Under the pieces are notes generated by a model. The model was not told the origin of the DNA. It saw nothing but the letters and a program-made list of their open reading frames with translations, and searched no databases. Both the position numbers and the translations under genes were made by a program. This document shows positions 1 through 7,637 of a stretch of DNA of 64,000 nt, piece after piece. Source of the stretch: Anabaena sphaerica FACHB-251 (lineage in GTDB: Bacteria > Cyanobacteriota > Cyanobacteriia > Cyanobacteriales > Nostocaceae); contig NZ_JACJQU010000005.1 in the NCBI RefSeq assembly GCF_014696825.1, positions 1 to 64,000 of the forward strand, written 5' to 3'. Every line of letters starts with the position of its first letter. Positions within the stretch are counted from its first letter, which is position 1.

Positions 1-168
1 GCTTGTTGACTTTGAGTTGGGTCTTGAATCCTAGTAGCATACAAGTATTTTACTGTGATTCTGTCATCAAGAGCAGATGAGCGGAAATTTTGAGCAAATG
101 TGAGTATTTGTTAGTGTTAGTTAAGAAAACAGTAACTAGCTACTAACCTCCCAGTCCCCCATCCCCAG

Positions 169-330
169 TCAGCAATCCCCTTTAGCTTCAGAACGACGAC
201 GACGACAACGTTCTGAGCAATATTTAACTTCATCCCAACAATCTTGCCATTTTTTCCGCCAAGTGAAGGGACGTTGACAGACTATACAGATTTTTTCAGG
301 CAAGTCAGATTTAGAAACAGTACGTCCCAT
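169..330 (-). CDS. DUF2256 small zinc-ribbon-like protein
   Basis: A 53-residue protein with the DUF2256 pattern CxxCxRPFxWRKKW, then WDEVxYCSxRCR. The four cysteines look like one small metal site. The start at 330 (MGRTVSK) is chosen because the 27 residues upstream are low-complexity, intergenic-like sequence. No strong Shine-Dalgarno is visible. The function of the family is unknown. It lies 90 nt beyond the end of the GAF protein gene on the same strand, so co-transcription is possible. Confidence 0.75.
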   Translation of the reverse strand: MGRTVSKSDLPEKICIVCQRPFTWRKKWQDCWDEVKYCSERCRRRRSEAKGDC

Positions 331-420
331 ACGGATTTTAGATTGTAGATTTCTGATAAACTGATGATAAAATTTAGACACAAACAGACTTTCAACTCTG
401 TCACCTGTCACCTGTATTTC

Positions 421-3360
421 TTACTGGCTAAATGGTGAGGTATTTCCAAAGGTATTACCTAAAGTATTGCCCAAAGTATTTCCCTCAAAATTATGAGGCG
501 CTAGAGGCAATATTAAACGACTGACGACTCGATTATCTGGTACTTGATATATCTGCAATTGACCTCCCAACTGTTTGATTAAGTTTTGACAAATCAAAAA
601 ATGCAAGCCTGGTGGTTGATTGAGGTGTGTGGATGTGAGGACATCTTTCCATGTATTTTCATTGAGCAGTGCCAATAGCTGTGGATCAATGGTGCCATTA
701 TCTGTAATTGAGACTTCCAGTAATGTCTCATCTAAACGCTGACACCAGATATCAACTCTGTCACCAATTGGTGAACGGGTACAAGCACTAAGCAACAATT
801 CGTAGATTACTAATTCAATTTTCACAATGTCGCCAGCTGTAGCCAATGGAAAGGAACCAGCGGCCGTAATAAGTTCTCCAGATAATGAGGTACTTTTGGG
901 TGATTCTGCCTCTTCCGTTGGTTGTGTCAAACCATGTACACCTATCCACAGTTGTTGCTGCTTGGCGAAATTATCTACTCGTTCAATAGTTCGCTTCAAT
1001 AAACTGGCAACTGACATAGTTTCCCAACTTAGATGCAACTGCCATTGCTCCTGTTTGATGACTCCTGTCATAGAGTTGGTAATATAATTTAACTGCCGCA
1101 ACAAAAGCTTGTAACGCATTTGCTTCAGTTCATTACTGGGAATACCCAAATCCCGAATCTGAGTCAGCACTGACGCTGACATTCTATGGATTTCCTCTAA
1201 GCGCCGATGTTTGTACCAATTGAGATCTCGTAATACTTCAGTCTTATCCGTAAGCCTTTGGGTAATTTTATTTTGACTTTGCCACCAAGCTAACTGAGAA
1301 ATTAGGGTAACAGTTGCATTGAGGTTGAGTTCTGACCAATATGCCCCTTCATAATCTGCCAGCAAAACTACACCTGTGGGTTGAGAATCGTCGGTGGTAC
1401 GTAATGCCATGACCAAAACTTGACCATTTTCAGGAATGGTTAACCATTTTTTGGTTTCTGGTGGTACATCATAAGCCTTGAAAATAACGTAACTACTATG
1501 TGCCAATGCTAACTCAATGAGAATATCTCTCTCAACGAAAATTGGCACATCTGCAACAATACCAAAGTGATGATTGTTAATTACACCGCGAATAACTTTC
1601 GCCCGCTCTTCACCAAGATTCCAGGTTAAGACGATAGACAGGGGACATTCCAAAACATCTGCTATCTGTTTGAGAGCAATTGATTCAGTATTCTCACTTT
1701 CAGATTTGATGAGTGTATTTGGGTATTCTTTAAATAGTTGGGCAATTTTTTGCTGTTCTTCACTGATAGCATTTAGCTGGTGGTTACGGACTATGACACC
1801 AAGACACTGACTAACAACCCAGCATAATTCTTTTTGCAGAGTTGTCCAAGAGTGACTGCTCTCATGAGTAATAACCAGCAACACTTCCGGCTTATCACCT
1901 TGAATGCAGTTGCAAATCAACAGCGATCGCACACCATTGTCTAACAATTGGGGATGCCAACTAAATAAACGTAGATCATGCTCTAAGGTGGCAATTTCTA
2001 TCGCATCTTTGGCATTTTGCAATAGATTAAAATCCATCTCTGAGAGAGGAGTGGGCGTAAATTTAAAAAATCGGCGATTATGCAACACGCCTTGGTAAAT
2101 AACTTGATAGATATCTCGTCCCTGGTCGTACTCTAAAAGTAAAAAGCGCGTTGCTGCAAGACGCTCTAAAAGTTCTACTGCACAAGGATGTAAAATTTGT
2201 TGTAAATCTTGCTTTTTGTGTATAGCTTGAGAAAATTTGTTAGTCAGTTGGTGATTTTGTTGAATTTGTCCGATAGTATTTTCTAGGTTTTCGGTGGGAA
2301 TAACCAAGGAAAGTAAGCCAGCCGCACCTTGAACGAAACTTTTATCAGCTTGACTCCAAATTCGTGGTTCACTAGTTTCCACAGAGATAAAGCCCAGTAA
2401 GTCTTTTTGCCAGATAATAGGCGCTGCTAGAAGCGATCGCACGCCCAGGCGTTGTAACAGCTTATCTTGGATATGACTTTTCAGGGAGCTACCAGATTCA
2501 GTGAGCCAAACTAGTTGGTTCACTGCTAAAGCATAATAAACATCACTCAACTCATGTGCTGTTATACCTACTGAAGACCGCTGGTCATTCCATTCCCGAC
2601 CTATCTTCACCAGTTGGCTGCTCATCCGACTCCAAAAGTAGTTTCCTTCCCTTTCAAACCAGTAGATATTTGTGCGGGAGGGAGAGACAAATTGATCGAT
2701 GGCCTCCACCGCTGCTGCTAGTTTTTTATCGAGGAGGGTGAGGGAGCGTAAATTTTCGAGGAGTTCTAATAATGACTCGGTGGTTGAGTTGTTAGAGTTT
2801 TCCTGCGAATGTCTTTGCTTTTGATTTTGATCAAGCACTACCCCCAGTTCACCTATGACTATCAGCAGTTTTGCTCTTGCGTCTCCAGTCAGTAAATATC
2901 CCCAGCGTTGTGAACCCAGTAAAACTACACCCAAACAGTTGTCTTTATAGCGAATTGGTAAAATAATTGTTCCCTGGATATTATATTTGGCTGCAACTTC
3001 CTGCCATTCTGGTGCGCGAACTTCTCCCCGTAAATTAGCAACGCCTACAGGACAGAGTTCAGTCACTACTTGGCATATTAAATTTCCTGGATTAAGTAAA
3101 ACTGATCTTTTTAAATAACTTGTCTCTCCATCAGGAGTTATGCCACCCTGACCATGTATTTTTTTACTCACACTGTCGTAAAGACCAAGCCAAATAAATT
3201 GGTAGTCAAACTGTTTTTTCAAATAACCAATAGTAGTTGTGATCAGAACTTGAACATCATCTTCATCTCTAAGGGTCTGGAGTATTTTACCCAGGGACAG
3301 GATTTGTTGTTCAGCGGCTATTGGCTTTTTTGGCTGCCCCATCTGATTATCCGTGGACAT
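421..3360 (-). CDS. Multi-GAF protein with degenerate histidine-kinase-type ATPase domain
   Basis: A 979-residue soluble protein with several GAF-like segments (about residues 30-180, 215-360, 385-540 and 590-720), a helical linker (about 735-800) and a C-terminal HATPase_c-like region (about 850-965). The ATPase motifs are partial. SITDNGT resembles the D-x-G box and PPGLHFLICQNLIKQLGG the G2 box, but the N-box asparagine position appears as ELLLSA, and I see no convincing phospho-acceptor H-box. It may be a sensor whose kinase core is degenerate. The extreme C-terminus carries a short GNTLGNTLGNTFGNT repeat that is also visible as a DNA microrepeat. No receiver domain or response regulator is adjacent. 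Confidence 0.8.
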   Translation of the reverse strand: MSTDNQMGQPKKPIAAEQQILSLGKILQTLRDEDDVQVLITTTIGYLKKQFDYQFIWLGLYDSVSKKIHGQGGITPDGETSYLKRSVLLNPGNLICQVVTELCPVGVANLRGEVRAPEWQEVAAKYNIQGTIILPIRYKDNCLGVVLLGSQRWGYLLTGDARAKLLIVIGELGVVLDQNQKQRHSQENSNNSTTESLLELLENLRSLTLLDKKLAAAVEAIDQFVSPSRTNIYWFEREGNYFWSRMSSQLVKIGREWNDQRSSVGITAHELSDVYYALAVNQLVWLTESGSSLKSHIQDKLLQRLGVRSLLAAPIIWQKDLLGFISVETSEPRIWSQADKSFVQGAAGLLSLVIPTENLENTIGQIQQNHQLTNKFSQAIHKKQDLQQILHPCAVELLERLAATRFLLLEYDQGRDIYQVIYQGVLHNRRFFKFTPTPLSEMDFNLLQNAKDAIEIATLEHDLRLFSWHPQLLDNGVRSLLICNCIQGDKPEVLLVITHESSHSWTTLQKELCWVVSQCLGVIVRNHQLNAISEEQQKIAQLFKEYPNTLIKSESENTESIALKQIADVLECPLSIVLTWNLGEERAKVIRGVINNHHFGIVADVPIFVERDILIELALAHSSYVIFKAYDVPPETKKWLTIPENGQVLVMALRTTDDSQPTGVVLLADYEGAYWSELNLNATVTLISQLAWWQSQNKITQRLTDKTEVLRDLNWYKHRRLEEIHRMSASVLTQIRDLGIPSNELKQMRYKLLLRQLNYITNSMTGVIKQEQWQLHLSWETMSVASLLKRTIERVDNFAKQQQLWIGVHGLTQPTEEAESPKSTSLSGELITAAGSFPLATAGDIVKIELVIYELLLSACTRSPIGDRVDIWCQRLDETLLEVSITDNGTIDPQLLALLNENTWKDVLTSTHLNQPPGLHFLICQNLIKQLGGQLQIYQVPDNRVVSRLILPLAPHNFEGNTLGNTLGNTFGNTSPFSQ

Positions 3361-3462
3361 AGGTTGTAGTAATATTATTAAAGATGCCCTGAAAAGAATT
3401 CGGATTAATCCTGGATTTGGTATCTGGTAACAATTGTAATAATTGGTAGATATTAACCCAAT

Positions 3463-4596
3463 TTGGATATTTATAAAGCAGTAATTATTCCTTTTTTATT
3501 TACTCTGGTGAAAACAGATCCAGAGTGGTTACACCAACAGACAATTAGTAGTTTGAACTGGCTGTCAAAAGCAAGCAATAATCAGCTTGCTAGATGGTTG
3601 AACTCTCGACTACAACAGTCTTTGTGCCTCTATGATACACGTCTAGAACAAAATTTGTTTGGGTTACATTTTCCTAACCCATTAGGTTTGGCTGCGGGGT
3701 TTGATAAGGATGGAGTTGGTGCCAGTATCTGGCCTGGTTTTGGCTTTGGTTTTGCTGAATTGGGTACTGTTACTTATCATAGACAACCAGGCAATCCTCG
3801 TCCGCGTTTGTTTCGCTTACCTTTAGATAAAGCTGCCCTTAACCGCATGGGCTTTAATAATTCCGGTGCGATCGCAATGGCAACGAGATTAACACTGCTG
3901 AATCAAGAACCATCTCAGTCAATACCCATAGGCATAAATTTGGGTAAGTCTAAAATTACACCCTTGGAAGCAGCGGCAGCGGATTATCTAGAAAGCTTTC
4001 GCTTACTGAAGGATTTAGGTGATTATTTTGTTGTTAATGTTTCTTCTCCCAATACACCAGGATTGCGATCGCTCCAAGACGCGTCTATGCTCAGTCAAAT
4101 TTTGGATGTATTGCAAATAGAAAATAAAACACAAAAGCCTTTGTTTGTCAAGATAGCACCTGATTTGGAATGGGAAGCGATCGCTGACATTATTAATCTG
4201 GCCAAAACCTATAAATTGGCGGGTATTATTGCCACCAACACCACCATTAGCCGTGAGGGACTAAAAACCCAAATCATTGAAAAAACTGGTAAAACACCCC
4301 AAGAAGAAGCTGGAGGAATTAGCGGTGCGCCATTGCGCCAACGTTCTACCGAAGTCATCCAGTTTATTTACCAACAAACCCAAGGAGAGATACCCATCAT
4401 AGGTGTAGGTGGCATTTTTACCGCTGAAGATGCCTGGGAAAAAATTACAGCTGGTGCTAGTCTCATCCAAGTTTATACAGGCTGGATTTATGAAGGACCA
4501 ATGATGGTACGCCGCATCCTTACCGGTTTGTTGACCAAACTCGAAGAAAACGGCTTAAATTCCATCAGTGAAGCTGTAGGGATTGGTAATAGGTGA
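3463..4596 (+). CDS. pyrD: Dihydroorotate dehydrogenase (quinone), class 2
   Basis: A 377-residue class 2 (membrane-associated, quinone-linked) enzyme oxidising dihydroorotate to orotate in pyrimidine synthesis. Visible hallmarks are the N-terminal amphipathic extension, [11 protein letters not shown], the FMN/substrate region NRMGFNN, the catalytic serine region [12 protein letters not shown], and IATNTT plus GVGGI near the C-terminus. The start is TTG (3463); the frame carries the family N-terminus MDIYKAV there and no better ATG exists. The gene stands alone, divergent from the GAF gene across about 100 bp. Confidence 0.95.
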   Translation: MDIYKAVIIPFLFTLVKTDPEWLHQQTISSLNWLSKASNNQLARWLNSRLQQSLCLYDTRLEQNLFGLHFPNPLGLAAGFDKDGVGASIWPGFGFGFAELGTVTYHRQPGNPRPRLFRLPLDKAALNRMGFNNSGAIAMATRLTLLNQEPSQSIPIGINLGKSKITPLEAAAADYLESFRLLKDLGDYFVVNVSSPNTPGLRSLQDASMLSQILDVLQIENKTQKPLFVKIAPDLEWEAIADIINLAKTYKLAGIIATNTTISREGLKTQIIEKTGKTPQEEAGGISGAPLRQRSTEVIQFIYQQTQGEIPIIGVGGIFTAEDAWEKITAGASLIQVYTGWIYEGPMMVRRILTGLLTKLEENGLNSISEAVGIGNR

Positions 4597-4720
4597 TTGG
4601 TGATTGGTGATTGGTGATTGGGCAAAATCTTCTACCCAGTCCCCAGTCCCCAGTCCCCAGTCCCCAGTCCCCAGTCCCCAGTCCCCAGTCCCCAGTCCCC
4701 AGTCCCCAGTCCCCAGTCTC
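4589..4720. repeat. Short tandem heptamer repeats (GGTGATT and CCCAGTC)
   Basis: Four GGTGATT units (about 4592-4620) are followed by roughly a dozen CCCAGTC units (about 4635-4718) between pyrD and the convergent membrane-protein gene. Heptameric short tandem repeats of this kind are a known signature of heterocystous cyanobacteria. Confidence 0.9.
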
Positions 4721-4726
4721 CACACC

Positions 4727-5473
4727 TTATTCCTCAATGGGGAAAAACTCCCTAGACTTACGAGAATAAGACCAAGCAATTCCATCTGGATCACGGCTTC
4801 GACACCACTCAGAAAAATCTGGGTCATTACGACGTTTGTAAACCGTGCTGGAATAAACACCCAAACGTTTTGCTAGTTCAGATTGGATCAAAGAACCAAA
4901 AACTAACTGTTCTTCCAGAGGTTTTTGTGGTTTCTCATGGGTGGCTTCATCTGTGGCTTCAGGTAATGATTCTGGTTTTGCTTCCTCCTGTTTTTTCTCC
5001 TGTTGTGGAGTTGGTGGAGGTGGAGCTAACAGCGATCGCGCTTCTGTAGTCACAGGTCGAGATGGAAGTTTTTCTACTGAATCACTACTATCAAGTATGT
5101 CGCCGAGAATACTGGCAGTTATAAAGTAGTAGGAAGGACTCTCACTTTCCGCGTCTAGTACACTAGCACCAAATTCCTTGGCTTTGCCTTCCAAGTAACG
5201 TTTTGCCTCATTCCCGGAAAAATTACCCTTGAGTGCCAAATCTATCGGTGTAATCTTTCCCTGGTTTGCCCGAATCAACTGATAGAAAAGTGGGTTAACT
5301 TGCTCACACCACTTTTCCCATCTATATTGCTGCCAAAGGTTGAAACCCATCAACAGCAACAAGAATAGCAGTAAAATTTTCCAGGTATTGACAACGAAAA
5401 CAATCAAAAACGATATCGGCAAAATTAGAACGAGAAAACTCTTCCCGTAATTTTCTATGGTTTTTTCACTCAT
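4727..5473 (-). CDS. Membrane protein with C-terminal HTH-like region, unknown function
   Basis: A 248-residue protein from the ATG at 5473 (a TTG five codons upstream is less likely). Two closely spaced hydrophobic segments lie at about residues 10-45. They are followed by a globular region, a Pro/Glu-rich linker (about 140-185) and a C-terminal segment, [21 protein letters not shown], that resembles a helix-turn-helix followed by [13 protein letters not shown] do not recognise a named family. A membrane anchor plus a DNA-binding-like tail is suggestive but unproven. Four CTTGGCAAAA-type motifs lie just upstream. Confidence 0.65.
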   Translation of the reverse strand: MSEKTIENYGKSFLVLILPISFLIVFVVNTWKILLLFLLLLMGFNLWQQYRWEKWCEQVNPLFYQLIRANQGKITPIDLALKGNFSGNEAKRYLEGKAKEFGASVLDAESESPSYYFITASILGDILDSSDSVEKLPSRPVTTEARSLLAPPPPTPQQEKKQEEAKPESLPEATDEATHEKPQKPLEEQLVFGSLIQSELAKRLGVYSSTVYKRRNDPDFSEWCRSRDPDGIAWSYSRKSREFFPIEE

Positions 5474-5478
5474 GCTGA

Positions 5479-5584
5479 TTTTTGCCAAGTGAACTTTTAC
5501 AAAATAATATTTCTATCTTGGCAAAAATTTGGACATTTGTTTGTATCCCTTGGCAAAATGGCGGCAATTTTTTTGGCAAAAGGA
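5479..5584. promoter_or_regulatory. Cluster of four TTGGCAAA(A) motifs upstream of the membrane-HTH gene
   Basis: CTTGGCAAAA occurs at 5517-5526 and 5549-5558, TTGGCAAAA at about 5574-5582, and the complement TTTGCCAAG at about 5481-5489. All lie within about 100 bp immediately upstream of the minus-strand gene that starts at 5473. The spacing (about 32 and 25 bp) and the position suggest an operator cluster, possibly autoregulatory. This is inference. Confidence 0.4.
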
Positions 5585-5713
5585 ACTTACACAGGTAATA
5601 GGTAAAGGTAAACGGATAACGGAGAAAATTTTTTCTCCAGAGCCTTGACACCTGAAACTACATATATTACATTAATAATACAAGCGACATTCCCAAAGGA
5701 GTTAGCTTTCAAC

Positions 5714-5848
5714 GTAGCGGATAGCTCAACTGCTAGAGCGCCCACCTTGCCTTTTTAGGCCGACCTATCGAGGGTTATCGTAATCTTGTAAATTAAAATA
5801 CCCTTGGTTAAAATCCCGGAGATGCAGGCTAAATTCCTGCTCCGCTAC
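5714..5848 (+). ncRNA. tRNA-like Y RNA, copy 1
   Basis: About 135 nt. Perfect 7-bp acceptor-like stem GTAGCGG/CCGCTAC (5714-5720/5842-5848). D-arm GCTC/GAGC (5724-5727/5736-5739). T-arm GCAGG-CTAAATT-CCTGC (5824-5840) with a non-canonical loop. In place of the anticodon arm is a Y-RNA module: TTGCCT, TTTT tetraloop, AGGCCGA, 8 nt, then GGGTTATC (5772-5779). GGCCGA-7/8 nt-GGGTTATC corresponds to the Ro60-binding 5' strand of animal Y RNAs (GGUCCGA, about 7 nt, GGGUUAUC). A long AT-rich segment follows before the T arm. No CCA is encoded. It is the first of three tandem copies 1.8 kb upstream of the Ro60 gene. Confidence 0.75.
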
Positions 5849-5922
5849 ACTCAAAACGATTTTAGATTTTGGATTAAAAACTTTAATTTCTAAAATCTTA
5901 CTTTTGACTTTTGACTTCTTAT

Positions 5923-6052
5923 GTAGTGGGTAGCGAAATTGGTTAACGCACCAGATTAAATCCTTAATTTATCAACTTGCCTGAAAAGGCCGAAAAGTTG
6001 AGGGTTATCGGGTTCTGGGGATTGTGGGTTCAAGTCCCACTCCACTACACCA
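5923..6052 (+). ncRNA. tRNA-like Y RNA, copy 2, full tRNA fold with encoded CCA
   Basis: The most complete copy. Acceptor stem GTAGTGG/CCACTAC (5923-5929/6042-6048), followed by A and an encoded CCA (6049-6052). D-arm GCG/CGC, anticodon-type stem CCAGA/TCTGG (5951-5955/6014-6018), canonical T arm GTGGG-TTCAAGT-CCCAC (6024-6040). The anticodon loop is replaced by about 58 nt holding the Y module: TCAAC, TTGCCT, GAAA tetraloop, AGGCCGA, then GTTGA pairing back to TCAAC, then GGGTTATC (6002-6009). The Y helix is therefore closed at the end that is open in animal Y RNAs, a circular permutation. The free acceptor end with CCA contrasts with bacterial YrlA, described as lacking a free CCA end. Confidence 0.8.
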
Positions 6053-6087
6053 AGCCTAAATCCAATCTAAAATCCAAAATTCATCAT

Positions 6088-6238
6088 GTGGCAGGTAGTT
6101 CAAATGGTAGAACCCCTAAAATATCCTTTTTCATACCTTGCCTGAAAAGGCCGAAGAATGAGGATTATCGCCTTTTAAGCGGGAAGTTGCAGGTATGCCT
6201 ACGGCACGCTACGCGAACAAATCCTGCTCTGCCACCCA
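6088..6238 (+). ncRNA. tRNA-like Y RNA, copy 3, T loop interrupted by a repeat
   Basis: Acceptor stem GTGGCAG/CTGCCAC (6088-6094/6229-6235), D-arm GTTC/GAAC (6098-6101/6110-6113), Y module with TTGCCT, GAAA tetraloop, AGGCCGA (ending 6154) and a variant GGATTATC (6162-6169). T stem GCAGG/CCTGC (6189-6193/6223-6227), but its loop is expanded to 29 nt by a short palindromic cyanobacterial repeat (GCCTACGGCACGCTACGCG core). This copy may be a decaying paralogue, although the arms still pair perfectly. CCA follows the acceptor stem directly. Confidence 0.7.
6194..6217. repeat. Short palindromic repeat inserted in a T loop
   Basis: An insertion of about 22-24 nt containing the palindrome-like core GCCTACGGCACGCTACGCG. 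A related copy with GTTCGCGGTAGCGTGCCGGAGGC lies near 56050-56080 in the opposite orientation inside a MITE. The insertion interrupts an otherwise normal T loop (T...CAAAT). Confidence 0.65.
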
Positions 6239-6415
6239 ATTTGTTTTAGATTTTGGATCTTAGATTTGAAACAAGGTAATTGATGATTGAAATCAGGTAA
6301 ATAAGGGTTCTTCCGTACCTAATATGCAAAATTTAGACAAAAAAATCTCAGGAAGCTTAGTATGTATAGGAACTAAACCATAATTTTTAACATTATGGAA
6401 AAATATTGTCTCTTC

Positions 6416-6464
6416 CCCGTGTTCCCTGTTCCCTGTTCCCTGTTCCCTGTTCCCTGTTCCCTTT
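6416..6464. repeat. GTTCCCT tandem heptamers
   Basis: About six consecutive GTTCCCT units between the Y RNA cluster and the AEC transporter gene. This is the same class of short tandem repeat as elsewhere in the window and is not part of a gene. Confidence 0.9.
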
Positions 6465-6518
6465 ATACCCAATTGGTAATTTAGCATAACAAGTACCGAA
6501 GAACCTAAATAAGTAGAT

Positions 6519-7484
6519 TTAGCTAAACCAAACTAGCCAAAGGGGGAGTGCTAAAAATAACCCCACAAAAGTCAAAGCAATACTACTAGATAACAAATCC
6601 CGATCCAGATCATAAACTTCCGCCAAAATCAGTACAGAAAGCCCTGTAGGTGTGCCAGACATTAGCACCAGCACTAAACGCTGTTCCCCTATTATACCTA
6701 AATAGGTTGCTCCTAATCCTACCAGCAAAGGTACAATAAAGACTTTAACCGCGCTGGCAATTGAAGCGATCGCTAAACTTCCCCATGATCTCATCTTTCC
6801 TAGTCGCAAACCAACCAGTAACAAAGCTAAAGCAATTACTACCCAAACAGCTTGTTCTAAACCTGACTCAATCACTGTTGGTAATTCGATAAACTGGGTA
6901 TTTAAACCAATCAAAAATGTCCATAGACTGGGTACTGTGACTATATCTCGCAACTGCACCCACCAATGGTTTTCTGTTTCTCTCTGACCAAAATAACTGG
7001 CGATTAAAACCGCAATTCCATAAGTACCGAATACATTATTAGTCACACTAAACAACACTGCAAAACCAGTATTTTCTGGGCTAGTTAGCACTTGTGTGAG
7101 GGTCAGTCCGACAAAACCAGTATTGCCTAAAATTGTTGCCAGAATAAAGCTGCCTAAACTAGCTTTAATTACCGATACTGGAACATCCACAGTTTTGATT
7201 TGTGATTGCATTTTATTAGTTATAAACCATTGCCAAGCCCACCAAGTTAACAATGCTAAAACTAAACTCAGAAGCAAAACTGCGATCGCTATTCCGGGGA
7301 TAAGTCCACCCTCAAATGAGTTTGTATGACGCGCTAATACTAAAAGTTGTAGAGGAACTCCCACCCAGTAAAGTCCCTGACCTAACAACTTGAGAAAATT
7401 TTCTGCGGTGAAGCGAGATAATACAAGTCCTAAACCTATCCAGATAAATAGAGGTGTGTAGGCATGAAATAAGGTATCAATCAT
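6519..7484 (-). CDS. AEC family (auxin efflux carrier-like) transporter
   Basis: A 321-residue integral membrane protein with about ten hydrophobic segments in the two-halves arrangement of the AEC family. It has the conserved middle region ILGNTGFVGLTLTQ and a C-terminal SGTPTGLSVLILAEVYDLD. AEC transporters export small organic anions; the substrate cannot be told from sequence. It is transcribed towards the Y RNA cluster and divergently from the Ro60 gene, with 150 bp between. Confidence 0.85.
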   Translation of the reverse strand: MIDTLFHAYTPLFIWIGLGLVLSRFTAENFLKLLGQGLYWVGVPLQLLVLARHTNSFEGGLIPGIAIAVLLLSLVLALLTWWAWQWFITNKMQSQIKTVDVPVSVIKASLGSFILATILGNTGFVGLTLTQVLTSPENTGFAVLFSVTNNVFGTYGIAVLIASYFGQRETENHWWVQLRDIVTVPSLWTFLIGLNTQFIELPTVIESGLEQAVWVVIALALLLVGLRLGKMRSWGSLAIASIASAVKVFIVPLLVGLGATYLGIIGEQRLVLVLMSGTPTGLSVLILAEVYDLDRDLLSSSIALTFVGLFLALPLWLVWFS

Positions 7485-7608
7485 GGGCAGAAAAATTAAA
7501 AAAATTAATCTTAGTTTTAGGCAAAACTTGAAATATCAAAAATTATTTCATAGTTAGCAATGTATCAAGTCTGACACAACGTATTAATTTACTTTGTGGA
7601 ATCTCAAA

Positions 7609-7634
7609 ATTGCCTGAAAAGGCCGGGAGAAGAA
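7609..7634 (+). promoter_or_regulatory. Partial Y-RNA-like hairpin over the Ro60 ribosome binding site
   Basis: TTGCCT, GAAA tetraloop, AGGCCG (7610-7625) is the same hairpin as in the Y RNA copies, but without GGGTTATC. It runs directly into the GGGAGA ribosome binding site before the ATG at 7638. A Ro60 protein that binds this hairpin could repress its own translation. The identity of the hairpin is seen; the regulatory role is inferred. Confidence 0.5.
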
Positions 7635-7637
7635 GCC

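Noticed and set aside
4604-4876. Open frames in both directions over the CCCAGTC repeats
   Set aside because: Proteins consist of repeated SPVPSPQ or GDWGLGT units produced by the heptamer repeat, not real genes.
5714-6240. Three ordinary tRNA genes, possibly with group I introns
   Set aside because: Acceptor, D and T arms look like tRNA, but the anticodon loop region holds only about 50-60 nt with a conserved GGCCGA...GGGTTATC block. This is too short for a group I intron, has no visible intron core, and no clear anticodon can be read.
5977-6249. Plus-strand open frame of 90 residues across the Y RNA copies
   Set aside because: It starts with TTG in the hairpin and runs through two structured RNA copies; the protein has no family resemblance and no ribosome binding site.
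6293-6487. Minus-strand open frame of 64 residues
   Set aside because: Mainly the translation of GTTCCCT tandem repeats (GTGNREQ units).
7596-7637. Upstream GTG start for the Ro60 gene
   Set aside because: The extra 14 codons are the Y-like hairpin and ribosome binding site; the ATG at 7638 has a GGGAGA sequence at good distance.
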